Part shown: positions 11,101-26,100 of the stretch, piece by piece
How positions within the stretch are numbered: position 1 is the stretch's first letter
Layout: each line of letters begins with the position of its first letter
Assembly: GCA_030704615.1 (NCBI GenBank)
Contig: CM060733.1
Location: forward strand, 49,848,001 to 49,912,000
Length of the DNA: 64,000 bases
From: Takakia lepidozioides
Lineage: Eukaryota; Streptophyta; Takakiopsida; Takakiales; Takakiaceae
Direction: 5' to 3'
Made by a program: the position numbers and the translations under genes
The notes under the pieces: model-generated
What the model was told of the DNA's origin: nothing
Seen by the model: the letters and a program-made list of their open reading frames with translations, nothing else
Database searches by the model: none

Positions 11101-14100
11101 AGGTGCCCAGAGATCACAGCCATATGTAGCGGCACAGGTGACAGCCATGTCAAAGAGCCAATTTTTGGTGGTGGGGCGGCACAGGTAAGGAGATGAAATG
11201 GAATGGTACTTTATAACGTCCCCGGAAAGCTCAAAGAGCTTATGGGACAAAATGGAAAAAAACAAGAGAGAGGAAACAAAACCAGAGCCAAAAAGCAGAC
11301 CAAAAGCAACTACTGCTCAAGGGATTGCCCAAGGGTCAAGGCCTCGTGCAGGTGAAGAAGGAAATGAAATGAAATGAAATGGTACTTTATGAAAGCTCAT
11401 AGATCTTATGGGACAAAACGGAGAGAAGACATGAGAGAGGAAATAAAACCGAAGCCAAAAATTAAAAAACTATTGCTCGAGGGAAGAAAGGCATTCTATA
11501 ATGTGTACAGGATAAAGAATGTACAAGACTGTCTACAGGATAACGAGAGAGAGCTGGTTCACCCTTAAAATGCCTTGCTCCAGGATGAGATTCATGATCA
11601 TTGGCACAGCTGTAAACACACCAATTTGGAATAGGAACTGGGTGTTCAGAACTGTTTGCAATGCAGAGTTTCCAAGTATATTGTTGTCCTCTTTTAAAGC
11701 TTTATCAACCCCTGAAAAAGCCTGTTCAGACAAGGTAGCCCAATTAGTCAGTATGCTCTTACAGAACAAAGAATAGGGTAACCCAATCAGTCAGCATACC
11801 AATAAAGTTGCATGGTATCCAGATGCTTCACATTGCTAACTGTGTTGCCTTTCCTCTTTTCTACACAGGAAAATGTCGCTAACATTTGTCACTAGAGGAA
11901 GGAAAGCCTATGCAGCTGTAAACAGAGGAGATCACATGTGAGAAAACATCTTCAGTAATGACAATTGGACCATATCTCAGATAAGTGTGAATCTTTCAGT
12001 GCATCTTGACCTACCAAATACGCTTTGCCGTAGAGGAAGACATATATGGTCAAAACTGTCATCTGGGTCAAAACAAGTACAAATTAGTCTCTATGTTAAC
12101 GGCCAATATTCAAGATGATCAGGGTGCCATACCATGTAAGCAAAATGAAACAATTACGAAGAGTAACACATCTCACACAATACAAAATACATATACAATA
12201 TACAATGTTTCCAGAATATATAAGAACTTGACCTTCAAGCATCACTCAAAAAGTTGAAGGAAGGCCTACCATGGTGGTGACATAGAAACCAACTGAGGTG
12301 AAGAAGAAAGACATCATCCGAAAGAAGTCAAAGAGCTGACCAAGCCGGTACACATCACGGCTGAGAGTTTGCTCCCCATTGCCACTGGCCACCTTGGCCT
12401 CGAACAAAGCTATCTGATTCAAACCCACATCTCGTCCCTTCCCAACCTGCCCAAAACACAAACAAATCAGTCTCAATCAGTCTCAAAGTTAGTTGTTGAA
12501 CTAAGGAATACAACTAGGCCACTCTGTGAATCAAAGTATCCCACATATTAGAACAATTACTGACAGGGCTCTTGCATGTCAAATACAGAAGCTCACAACT
12601 GACCTGGATGTACTCGTGATGAGTAACATTTCCCTGCCTTAATGTAGAGTTGAAACCTGCAGACAGTCCCATCTAGCCTGATAAATTCACAATGTTCGCT
12701 CATGCAAACACAGTTCTCCTTGGTCTGAGTCAAAATGAACAACAAAAATGTACAACCCTAAACATATTATTCTAGAGATGTCCAGCAATACAGTACTAGT
12801 TACTTGAGGAAAAAGCTGGAAAAAAAAGAAGGGAAAGGCAATGTATGCCAACCTGCATATATGTCTTCACTGATGTTGATTACCCTAGATGCCTTGCTAA
12901 TACCGCCCCTTGATATATGAAAAATTCTGTCGAACACATCTGGATGCCCATAGTGCATCCTCACCCTGTACTCCAGTTGAGTATCATCAGTACATAAGAC
13001 ACATGCATAGAGTTGGTGGCACAAATGGCTCTCTTTTGTTTCTCCCTTTTGGCTCTGGATTTGTTTCCTCTCTCATGTGTTTTTTTCCATTTTGTCCCAT
13101 AAGCTCTTTGAGCTTGCTGCAGACGTTATAAAGTACCATTTCATTTCCTTTCCTTTGTCTTGTCCCATGAGCTCTTGAGCTTTCCACGGGTTTTATAAAT
13201 ATTATTTCATTTCATTTACCGCGGACGTTATAAAGCACCATTTCATTCCATTTCTCTAGAGTACACGGGCACTCTGTGGGCATCCTGCAGACATAAATAA
13301 TCTTTTTCACTTCTTATTCTGGTACCATACATACTTTGGGCCAACCTAGATGTTATAAAATTCTTCTAAGCCATAAACTCTTTTGGCTTTCACTGGATCT
13401 CATAAACTTCCTTCTTTCCTATCTTGTTCTCTCTTGGTGCAAACTATTCCATTTCTCACCAGTATGTTTTTCTTTCTGGAGGGAGGGGGCAACAACCCAG
13501 ATGAAACTTAACACAACCATGACACGCCAGGTGGCAGACTTATCATGTGAAGACAGACCAGGGAAGTGTCGTCCCAACATAAACCAACACCAAACAATTG
13601 GAGAGAAGCCACGCGGCTGTCAGCGAAAACGCCGCGTTGGAACTCGCGGTTTAGGACCCGCAAGAGCCAGTCTGCGCAGTCAGCGTTCTACCTGTGCGCA
13701 GGCGAAGTCTTGGGATCCTGAGGTGGATTTCTTTTCTCTGGCTGTCCAATTCAAACTGGGTAAGGTCTGTCATGACAAGGCTGCCGTGAGCAAAATCTCA
13801 TGGGTAGATGCTCTGAGTTCCCTCCTTTCCAGATGATTCTTGTAAAGGGAGACACTTGCCACTGAATCGTCCTGATTTTGCTAGCGTTTGCTATTCTGAT
13901 AAAGATAGACACGTACCACTGAATCCCCCTGGTTAGGCTAGAGTTTTGCTATGCCCTGTGAAACATACCAAACTGAAAAGAAAATCCCAAACTCATAATT
14001 TGTATAAGGACAAGTTACAAGTAGTCTGATAGGAAAGGCTACTAACTTGAGTGGACGGGCGAGCACTCGCTGACCAAGTGTTACAAAGCAGCTCTCTTGC

Positions 14101-17100
14101 ATCGACATGAACCATGCCAACGATGATACACTGCAACCAGTACACAAGCCAGAGTTCTCATACAACTTCTGAACAGACAACCATTCAAAGTTCAATCAAA
14201 GAGTTACATAAGCATTGCCAATTAATCTTCTTCCATCTAGTCCACAGAAGCAACCCCCTGGGGTCACCTCTAAAAAGCAACGGGTTCTGGAGGGCCCAAA
14301 TTTTTCAAGAAACCTGCTTCATTGTAGCTTGTGATTCAGAGGTACTATCTTCTATCTTAAACATTGCCCTCATTTCAATGCTATATCTTGTGGTCTGCAG
14401 ACCAAAGATGTGCTCAATTCTGCTCATTCTCGATCATTGACCACACCTTCCAGTAAATACATGCTCGCGAACACCAAGAATAGTTGCCCTTCGCAAACCA
14501 TGATTTTTGTCAAATTCCTCCAGCAGGTTCCGCACCTTGAGAGCCTCCTCCAAATAGTTATCCTGAGCAATCCTTTTCCCATAGTTATCTCCATAAAGTG
14601 TGACTGCATGGAAGTACTAGGAAGCACCACTCCCATAGACAACAAGAGAGTAAACACAGATCCTGCAAACTAATAGCAAGTTCCCTCAGCGGAAACTTTA
14701 GTGTAAGTCAACAACCACTGAATATGCACAATGCAAAGCAATAACAATTCCTGATGTTCCACCTCCCTTAACTTCCAATCTATCATCTTTAGTCCCAGCA
14801 ACAAATTTTGATCACTTCCAAAATGTCCCCATCATATCACTGCATACAAAATTAAAATCTGCCTTAATCCTATTTCATCCTGGTCCCGAGGCCTTCACCC
14901 TTAGACAATCGCTACAACATTAATTGTGGTTTCTGGATTTGTTCCTCTCATGTTTTCTTCCATTTTGTCCCATAAGCTCTATGAGTTTTCCACGGACGTT
15001 ATAAAGCACCATTTCATTTCCTTCGTTGTTTTTATTTGGCATCCCAACCCTGCTCTGGCAACCTCCCTGACATCCATTCTTACTCCTGTAAAAAATAACA
15101 CAGCACTTACCTGGTTCATATCAATAGTTTGGATTGCATCTCCACGTGTGAAAATAATAGCATGGTTCTGGTTCTCTGGCTTTCCTTCTCCCAGTTTGAC
15201 CTCCCCAGGCAATTTAATCGAGTATATTTCCTGGAGAACAGACAACAGTAAATCTTCAAATGCAATGCCTGGGTCATTTCTGTACAATAGATGTCAATGC
15301 AATGCAACATAAAAATAGAACCCAATAACACAAGGAAGATATATAGACATGAAGATATGTTGATGAAGATATATAGATATGTACAATGAAGATATATAGA
15401 CATGCAATGAATTCACAAAAAGAAGAGAGAATAGGTTGATAGTACAACTATCGAACACCACATGTCAAAATGTGCAAATTCCTTAGTGGTTAAAAACATT
15501 GCTATCACTGACGAGGTTTGAATTACAGAACAAGCAGACAAAAATGTGGAGCAAAGCCTTATACCAACTTTCTCCAGACACCTTGCCAAGATATTAAATT
15601 ATTAAAGATTCAGATGACAGTATGTCAGCCCGTGGGTGCACTCAGATTATATTACCTGATCTTTCCCACTTGGATCAGCTTTAACAAGCTTTGAATAGTA
15701 CACACTGTTCACTTTTCCTTCCTTCATGGTCTCCACGACATCAATGTAGGCAATTCTCAGGGAATCATTCCTGTCACCCAAAATAATTTCTTTTCCAGGT
15801 GGTTAACAATGTGTAGGTTCTATAGAAAGATGACAACCTCAAAAATTGGTGACTGACAGCTTCCCATGTACTGTTGGGTGGGTTAGCTGGAGGAATAAAT
15901 GTTTGTAACCAGATAAACACATAAACCATCCCAACGAAAAACATAATATAAACCACAGCAAGCCAAGAGAGCTCATGGGACTGCAAGACAAAACAGCATC
16001 AAAAGAATGCAAAGTCAGTTGAGAACATGGATCACTAACGTTTGCATGAGATAGGAGATATCAGCAGCCCGGACATCACGAGCTTGCTTCTGCTGACCAT
16101 AAATCTGGCAAGTCACAACATATGTGAATTTCAACTCTGCCTGGGCACGTGCACTTCGAACCAATGAGCCTCGTGTTTGTACCGCAGATGGTGGTAATCC
16201 CTCCTCAATATCTGGGTACCAAAGATGAACAGGGTTAAAGTGCAAAACTTTGAAGGCAACCAGGAAACACAAGTAAAACAGGAGTGCACAGGCAGCGTCA
16301 GGAGTACATTCAGTTTTGATTGGTTAGAAACACCACTGAGAGGAAGTCAGGTCCCACAGGCTACCCATCGATGGCCACTTTTACCACGTAATAGTAGAGA
16401 CAGCGACATTGCAGCCGATTCAATCTAGTCAAGTCATTGGCACTGCATCCACCTATGCAGCTTGGCAGGTCTAAGTGTATCAGATGTAGCATACATGCCA
16501 ATGAAAGATGTATCCCAGAAGAGAAAACAGGGCAAGGTAGCGCAGGCAAAGCCTCAAATCCTAAAAAGGGAGGCAAACTAAGTAACTTAATCCACCTAGT
16601 CACATCCATAGGTCTATCTTGCAGTGGACACCACCTTGTGGAGTATCCAGTGAAAATCACATGTTTGTTCACATGCAGATCTTTTGAGAACTTTTACCAG
16701 TTTGCTCAAAGAGGGAGCAACATATAGCTATATCATAACACCTTGATGCCGGTATAGAAGACGTCCAACAACAAGAAAACCACGCCAACTAGTCGGCTGC
16801 TATACCTACATCAAATCAAATTAACTTGGGAACAACGTTCACAACCTGTATTAGATGCGCCTTCCTGTGTCCCTTGCAATATGAGGGCCCTCTTGTAATA
16901 CATCATTCCACGTACTGTGCCCACAAACCACAGCCCGCCCATCAAACAACATCACAAACACAGATGATACAGAGAGTAAACTGAGATGTAGCAACACATC
17001 CTCCTCCTAAACCCAGACAGTTGCCCACCTGTTCGGGCAAGAGTTTGACCACGATAAGAGGCCCATAGGCGCAATTGAAGGACATCCTGTTCACCCTTCT

Positions 17101-20100
17101 GCAGCTGACGATCCAGCTCATTCTCTGTAAGACCCATCCTCTCCAAAAAGTTCCGCCATTCATCTGCAGAAGCCAAAAGCACAAGCCATGACCACTGAAT
17201 ACACATAGGTCTACACAGGCATATGAGGTCAACAAAGATTGCTAACATGCTTCAGTTCACATCAGAGGTGGCATGAATTGTGATCCACCATGCTGCATTT
17301 GGATGCATTAACAACAAAGGTTTGGCATAACTCGAATAAGGAATTTAAACAATATCTCCAATGAACTCTAAAGTACAATGCAAGAAGAGTACAGATAGAA
17401 AGATACACTCTACTACAAGGATATGCAAATTGACAATATCCCAAAGGCATTATATTGAATTCTGATGGTGCACAGAATAATAATACCCCAAATGTTCAAT
17501 ATTTGCAACCAAAGAGTCCTGCACATACCAGGATAAATTTTTTGGAGGTAGAACAAAATAGTGATACCATCCTCATTCTCTGTCCTCAGCTGGTCCTTGC
17601 TATACATAACATCTTCGCTATAATACGGGGTGAATACACTGTGCCAACCCACAACCCCAAACATATGATCCCTCTCATCCTTCCCGCCCACACAACCAGA
17701 AAAAGAGGCAAAACACTTTCAAAATGCAACACATCCTTTCCATCACCAAAAAAACCAAGGCCTTCATATTACCCTTCTTTGGATTTTCAGGATATGTTTG
17801 TATGAGGTAACAGCCACTAAGAACAGAGATGAACTTCACCTAAAAGAAAACATTTTGTGAATTGGTGGAGCTTCAGGCATTTGCATGAACAAGGAGTTAG
17901 TGAAAAACTCCAGGCGACGGCGTGCCTCCAAGTTGCGGGGAATACTCAAAGCGGAGTCCTTGATTGTCAGAAGATAATTGAGTCTTCTCACATCCGTATA
18001 CTGTTTCAGACACACAAAAGGGGATAGACAACAGAATGGTGGTGATCATTCTTCCATCACTCTGTCGCAGACAAGCAAGAAGTAGCTTATAAGCCATAAA
18101 TCGGAACTAACACTCATAACTTTTACTAGACAATCACAACAAGAGATACATACCGCATTGCTAACTGGCCAAGTCAGATCGGCAAATAATTGTCCTTCAC
18201 GTCTTGCATTTTGAAAAATTGACCATCGCTCAAACTTATCCCTGGACAAAAATGAAAACAATAAACGGAAAATTCACCCTCTACAGTACAACTGTGACAT
18301 GTATTGACTTCTTATCTTTGCTTCAAAATAAAAAGCATCACATAGGCCCCTGGGTCAGTCGATCAGCACACAAGAGTCATCCTCTAGAACATACACCTAA
18401 ACGAATGAAACCATTTCTGGACGGGGTCATTAACTTCAAGGGAGAGAAACAAGTCAGCAGTCTGTCAATAGAGTTCTCCAATATGATCAGAACAGTTAGC
18501 ACGGACAATTGGGACCAAGGAAAGGACCAAGGAACACTAGAGGAGAAACCACCGACCGGGAAAGATGTAACTGCAACCTGAACACTTCTCACTGCCTCTG
18601 TAATGGCACTCACCAGTTCGTGGGCGGGGGGTAACTAATTTCTGTTGGGGAAATAACCACCTGGTATGCCTCTCCAGTCATGTTACGAAAAGTGAATTAG
18701 ATTACCTGAGATCCTGAGAGAGGAAGTCATGCATCACCACATCGTACAAATCTTGCAGTGCTCGCACTGCCGACTTGTGGCGTTCAGGTGATTCCTCATG
18801 GATCTGTAGCATTGTGTAACAGCACCACATAAGAAACTATTCAAACGAAGGTTGGCTGGCCACCCACTTCCTTCACTTTGTCCTAGTTTCAAGACATTAC
18901 AAGGATTGCTTCCTAAACTCACTCTTTCTGTGCAAAGAGACTGATCTCACAACTCTCCACAGTCCAAGATCCCTGGTCTGAGCCTACCAGGAATTGTTTA
19001 TGGAATCCTACCAGAAGTTGTGTGAGGACTGCTGTCCGTTCCAAAACACCTGTTAACTTGTTCAAATAGAACAAGCCCACAAATGAACCGTCTCCAATGC
19101 CCTCCTTGACATCCCCAAAAACACTTTTTACCCTGTGTCACAAATGACAACCAAAATAATTAGATTGTTGTTGCACTATTACTAAAGAGTTACTGCCTCA
19201 AAAAAGCATTAAAAGACCGTCTTTGGAGGGTGATAGTGGACCTCTCATCACTGCCATCCTGTACAGCAGCCCAGGAGCCCTAGGTGCCCTGCAGCAATAT
19301 CTTCAACAATTTGGACAGTTTGAAGAACTTGCAAAACAAGACACATCTAGGGGGACATTGTGGAAGGAGGGACAGAAAGCGAACCATTGGCCACCACCCT
19401 GATTCAACAACGCAAGCAAGACAGTCTCCAAAGTCTGAAATGTCTCCTGTACGGCAAAGGCCATATACTCATCACGCCTAACCCTCTCCCAGAGCTCATC
19501 TTGTGTAGCATGCTTATTCTCGATAGCAAGCTCGACTGCAATGTAAACCTGTCTCCAGCAAAAACAGTACCAAGGTTACATCAAGTACTTTTCACTATGG
19601 CTGAAAATAATCTGGACCAAAAAAAACGGCCTCTGAAGGACAAAAAGGATATATGGATGTGTAACATCCCTCTGTACCTTCTTAGGTCCAAAGATGAAGA
19701 AGCAGGAAAGAAGCAAAAACAAGGATACATTAGAAAGAGAACAAACAGGTCTTTCTCCATAGTGGCATGACCAGTTGACAAAACACCCATTCCAACCTAA
19801 CAAACTAAAGAGTGTTGAGGACAACTATTTTATTATGGGGAATGATCACCAAAAGCTTTTCTAAGAACAGAATACAACAGAAGACACCTCACTTTTTAAT
19901 TGTGCCACAAACATCAAGGAATGCCCATACATGTGTATAAAAAAACGACCCAAACAAAATGGTTCACCACACTCACTCTTAATGGGTGGAACAAGCAACA
20001 TGAATCTTCAATAGAAGCTTCATAATTCACCCTAGTCTTCCTAAAAGCACACAACTGCATCAATGGTAAACTGTAATGAATTCAAACCTTATTAGCAAGT

Positions 20101-23100
20101 AAAAACAAGGGCCACTGGACCAATGTATTTTGCACACCGCTCAGATAATTGACGCCCCTGTTGTCTGGCATCAATAGTAACTCCATCTCTCTGCAATGAA
20201 GCATCAATCTCAAGAAATCAACCGATAGCTTCATGCAGACCAGTCCATTCCTTCTGCAATGGAAAATAGCTCACCTGGGAAAAATAGCTCAGCTATGAAT
20301 AAATTGGCAGTGACAAGAGATAGAAACAATGAAACACATTGGGGGTCTCGGGCCCCTGCAGAACAACAAGAAGGCAGCACAATTGAAAGAGAGCAAGCAA
20401 ACATTGGAAAAGGCTTTGCCTTGATGTAAAGGATTCTCAGAAGAACAAGGTAGGAAGAACCTGTTATTTATGAAGTCTTCTTCTCGGAGACTAGCTATAA
20501 CCTCATTCCACACTGGCGCAAACTTTATAGCGTCCACTTTGGCTTTGGTAGCCTGCGATGTCCATTGAGGGATCTCAGATAAAAATTCAACCCCAATTTC
20601 CTCTAGAGGAACAGCCAGATTAAACAGAAGACCATACTACGGTATTGAAGTTCAGAGTTCTGGAATCGCAGAGTCCTTTAGCCATTGTATGGATCGGGAC
20701 TCAACTTTCAGACAGCCATAATAAGAATTTGGGGAAAATTTCATCTACAGCTCCTAGGAGGTAACACTGAATCCAATACACTGGAATATAAAACTCAAAT
20801 TTGACTAGCTGGCCCTGCACCTGATTGCCAAGTGACAGATTTCTCGACCTGCACAACCAATAAAACATACCTTAGTCAGATATCTGCAGTGTTCAGAGGT
20901 TCAGTGATTATGATTATTGAAGAGCAAGGGAAAAAAGGAAAAGTTTCTTCAAGGCGAAAAAGAAAAAACTATCTCGAAATTTCTTTCAGGAGATAATTAA
21001 TGCCTTAACATCAGGGTGCACAAGACGAACATTTGATTGCCAAGCCTCAAGGCCTGCATACGTTTCACAAACGCTTCTGGATATGAAATGAAACGCTTTC
21101 GCAACATCTCCAGGGACCGAATCTGAGCAGCCAACCCACAAGGAAGAAGCTGAGTTGGAAAACCAATTAAGAAGCTTAAATACAGCATATAGGATGATGG
21201 CAAGGTTGTTAAAAAGAGATGCCCACCAGTTCAAGGACCTGAGCAGAATGTATCAGTTCCTTGTATTGGGTGGAGTTACTCAATGACAGTGGTCTAAGCA
21301 TCCTTGAGAAGCCTGTATCTTTCACATCTTGCATGTTGTTTGGTTCTATTGGTAGGTGATATGTGCTGTTAAAGAGCAAATGACACACCTCTCCCAACCG
21401 TAACCTTCCACCTTCAATGCCGCCAATGAGAGCAGAGGTTACAGTGTACCACACTTGAGTATCCAAAAAATAAACCTGCAAACAAGCATGACATCCATAA
21501 GACATTCCTCACAATATGAAGGGTTCCTAACTCAGAAGTATATCAGCATGGGGTGACTTCCAGCAAAGCTCAAAGTGGTATGCCAAGTCATACAAGCACC
21601 AAAGCCAGATCTATCCCGTGCTTTACCATGATAATTGGTGCCCACAGTGATAAAAGCGTGAGGGCATTGTGATTACCTGCAAACCAAGCAACAACAAATG
21701 TCCATTCATCCCTCTAGTAAAGCAAGTGCGCACCTTCACTGACACATGTAGCAGTCTATGATGTTCACTGGCACTCGAAACGTAGTCTTACTTATTCTGA
21801 AACAAGAGCCTTCTACAAGCTTCATCTCAGGAAAATGCTAACTTCACACAAGAAAGTAAGTCCAGCAGTTCCAAGTTACAAATGAGTGGTTTAACTGTAC
21901 TAGACAAGGAAATCTGCTGTTATGTAATTTGGCAGTTCCACTATCAACTTGCAACATAGTGTTCATTCAATCAGTTTTACTGTTTTTCATCTATGTTTGT
22001 GGTCGAACAATTTGGTGTCACAAAAGAAATGCTTCCCCAACCATCTCTACATGCACACACCAGCAAACCAATGATGCTGAAGAACAGGTTCTGCACTAGG
22101 AATTACACTTACTTGGGAAATAGAAAACATAACAGAATCCTAGATCTATCTGGATCATATATATGAAATATCATATATGCATCATATATGGATCATATAT
22201 GAAAATATATGAGAATATAGCAGATCTATCAGGATCATCTACAAGATACTTCCAACTTCCAAGATACTTCCAAGATACTTCCAAACATGGTTCTTCCTCT
22301 GGCTTTAAGCTTGTCTTGGATCAAAGCACAATTTGATGTACAAACGGAACATGTAGAGTAGTAAACATACTGCTGGAGATGATATCGTGCCATCGATACT
22401 GGATGTTGTTGATTCCTATTATGATTCTGGTTGGCTCAACCATAGGCTTGATCTGCAAAGAAAGAGATAACAAAACCACAATGTGAAAGGCCTCCATCAC
22501 TCATGTCCACAATAAAAGGGTTTCAAACATTGGGGAGAATAAATCACAACCAATCCCGTGTGTACTGGCTCTATCCAAGCAACCCTCAAAAGGTTAAAGT
22601 TTCCTCATCTACGAACCATCATGACTGTACTCGGGAAACATTTTTCCAGAGGTCAAAATGAAACCCAGTCAAAACTTTAGTAAGAACCATCCACTAGTGG
22701 ATGCTGCAGAAAAGTCCCATTCATGAACACAACTCAACATTTATTAAACATGGTTTGTTTGGTGCAGTGGGAAGCGATTGAGGACAGGCAATTCACTGTA
22801 CATCCACTCAACTCAAAGTGAAACCAAGGATTGTACCAAAAGTTCATAAACGTGTTGCTAATGCTCGAACTCTCCACTTACAAGATGACCATTGTGCATT
22901 GACATGCATTTTAGAATTCAGTTTAAAAACTAATGATGCCAAGCAAAGAAATCAGATTTCACCTGAAAATGGTAGCTGAACATAAACTTGCAAGCCAGAA
23001 TGAACAACCAAAACAGGGTGTAGCTGCTCAGCAAAAACAGCAGATGAAACGTTTGTCAACAAATCATATTCAAGATGTTACAAGACTATCAGATGAAACT

Positions 23101-26100
23101 TCCTGACATAAGCAGACGATGAGTTTGGACAGTCTTATTTTGTAAGGTTTGGACTTCACGTGGACATTACTACTGCTCTCCTATTTCATCATTGTTCCTC
23201 TGGATATCCAGAACATCTTTAAGCCCTTCCCTCCTTGGACAGACACAATACGACCCAAAAGCTTATCCTCGCCAAGCCACCAAAATGCCTACCAAACAAC
23301 AAACAGACGAGGGGAAATGATTTGGGCAGAACAGAACAGAACACAAGCAGAAGCGGAGGCAAATGCATGAATGCTAGGAGTATTCAGCCATCAAAGCAGT
23401 ATTTGTGCATTGCTTCAGTTTTGGTGCTTGTTGGATATGTAGACCTATCCAATAAGCCCTTGCGGACATCACTGGGCCCATCTCGTCCCTTAATTCTTAT
23501 TTTTCAACTGCCTCTACAGGGAAATCTGAGGCTCCTACTTTTGCCTTCTTCAAGATACCACTTGCTGACATTGGTTTTCATTACGAGGATACGAGATTGC
23601 AACACAACGATGCAACACTACTATCTCTTAAACTGATTTGAAAATCTCTGCTTGTGGAGACTTATTGTTAGGGACCCACAATTCTTTTTCCTTTCTACCT
23701 TTGGTTCTGCCAAGCAGATGGCAGAACATGCAGCATGGCTACCAGCACCATGCCATGTGCTAGAGAAAAAGCCAGGCTGGAGATTGAAAAAATTATCGTT
23801 CCATATCAAATTTGGGGACACTACTATGCCTACTTAGTGACAGAATCCCTGACAACTGTGTTCCATTCAAGGAGATGCCTGGATATATATCTACATGCCC
23901 ACTTCATTTTCCTCGTGTCATGCTTGGAATTACACATATACACAATCCCTTGACGAAAAGTTGTTCTTCAGCTGCTACCCATGCAGAAATATGGTAGGAA
24001 ATGCAATCAACAACTTCCATCACATTTTACATTATAACTACAAAGTCTGAACTATCAGAATGAAGGGAAGGTGCTCACGAGGCATAATTGCGCATTCTCT
24101 CATACATACCACGCCCAACATAATATCGTTCCTGAGAGAACACAAATGATTAGAAGATAAAAATACATTGCCTGCATTAACAGCATCAAATGTGCATCAA
24201 AGGAGTCATTAATGATAAACTGCCCCCATCTCAAATCTCCCAGAAAATTCCAGACCTACAGTCCACTTCCTACAAATTCCTACGAGTGACATATCCTACT
24301 GACCTGGTTGTCATCAAACAAGTGCAATCTAGAAAGAATGAGCATCTCAAATACTGAAGCAAAGGTTATTTGAGTCCTCCTGGAGTTCAGATGAAAGATG
24401 CAACTATGTTCGCACTGCACAGAAACGACTTATTCATATGCCACCTATGCAAGGGGACGTTCCAGGAAGCATCAGATACCTGTTGCAACCACTTGATGAA
24501 CTGAATGACATAGAGATTTGAGCATTTGTCAGCTTGCCTACGAAACCATGGAATGCGGTTCAGAAGTGTATGGAGTAGGTATGCCCCAGCATAACTTGAC
24601 AAAACCAGATAAAAGATTTTGAACCACGCTGTTGAGCCTGTATGCCTATGATCTTCCAGAAGCATCTTCCTGCCACACAAATCATCTCAATGTAAGTAGT
24701 ATGCCGCACCTCTTGTAAATGGTAGCATTAGTTGTACTCTAGCTCGGAGTCAATAAGGCACAGCAAATGGATACCCTCTTCATAACTGTCCTTGAATCAA
24801 GGAAAAGACCTTGATGTACAGATCCTTTCAGGATCTTAAAAATGAGGAATTTTGAGCAGAACCCAGTATGCTCTCCTCATCCCTCCTGTTGACTTGAGAG
24901 AGAGATGTTATTAACATTCATGACATACAACAATCTGAAACCCACATGTTTCAGAACAGCGTATAGCCTAAGCTGGTATCATAAGAGCAGGCATCTAGCA
25001 ATCTGCGAGATAATGAACTGAAATATTCAAATGTACATAAAGACAAACGACTAGAAACAGGGTTACTCATGACTACCAGCAATGGTGCTTTATAGAGCTT
25101 ATGGGACAAAATGGAAGAAAACATGAGAGAGGAAACAAAACCAGAACCCAAGAATAAGAACTAATGTTCTAGCGATTGTCTAAGGGTGAAGGCCTCGTGC
25201 AGGTAGGCTGCCAAACATTTTTGATCCTCATAGTGGAAGACTTCAGTGAGAGATTGGGTTCCACTGAATAAACAGTGGAATCTCCCACGAATCTCGTACT
25301 ATAGAGGGCAGTAGAAGAAGTGTTCTTCAGTTTCAATTTCCTGGCTGCGGTCCTCCCGTTGCAGGTTTTCCCATCTGCCAGTCTCTATCCGTAGGTTGTG
25401 GGAACCCACCCTGAACCACCCCAATGCCCTCAGGAGGGAAGGAGATAAGGATGCTGAAAGGTAATTTGGTCTCAAGATTCTATAATCTCAGAGCATCAAG
25501 AATGTCTCTCGATAGAAGTAGAGCTTTGTCGTGATTGGGTAGCTTCCAAGTTCTCTTGACATGTAATTCCATAAGCTCTCTCCTAATGAGTTGTTGCGGT
25601 CAAATGTACTGGATACTCTTCAGCACAAAAATGAGAGTCCGTGAGGTAATGCCCAGAGAAACTCACACATAGAGGAAGGTAATGGCTCCCGACGCGGCTC
25701 CCAACCAGAAGAAACGAAGGAGCATTCTCAAGACAGTGCGGGCACGGGTGCTTCTGTAAGCTCCAATCATCAATATCACATCCAACACCGCTGCACATCC
25801 ATGCCATGTTATTAGGTGGTTTCAAAAATACCATGACAAAATAGAGATTAAAATACAGGACAAAAACAACCTCTTTAATCAGTTTAAGATTCAGTACAGA
25901 GACAGAACAACTGTCAAATCCTAGGTATATCATTCCAGTGGACAACACTTCAGTTGTTGTAGCCCCATCCTAACTTCGTATCCATTAGACCTGCAATCCA
26001 TCGATATGTAGGATTATGGCCACATGTGGTTCCTCTCATTCTCTTGTCCCATAAGCTCATTGCGCTTTCCGTGATTGTTCATTTCATTATGGAAAGGGGA

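Noticed and set aside
13336-13836. 166-residue plus-strand open frame in a callose synthase intron
   Set aside because: Arg/Lys-rich low-similarity reading that begins in repeat-derived sequence; no domain, no splice logic and opposite to the host gene.
15774-15986. Hydrophobic minus-strand frame (LSWLAVVYIMFFVGM) between callose synthase exons 33 and 34
   Set aside because: It looks like a membrane exon flanked by cag and gt, but the family has no segment here, and exons 33 and 34 join in phase without it.
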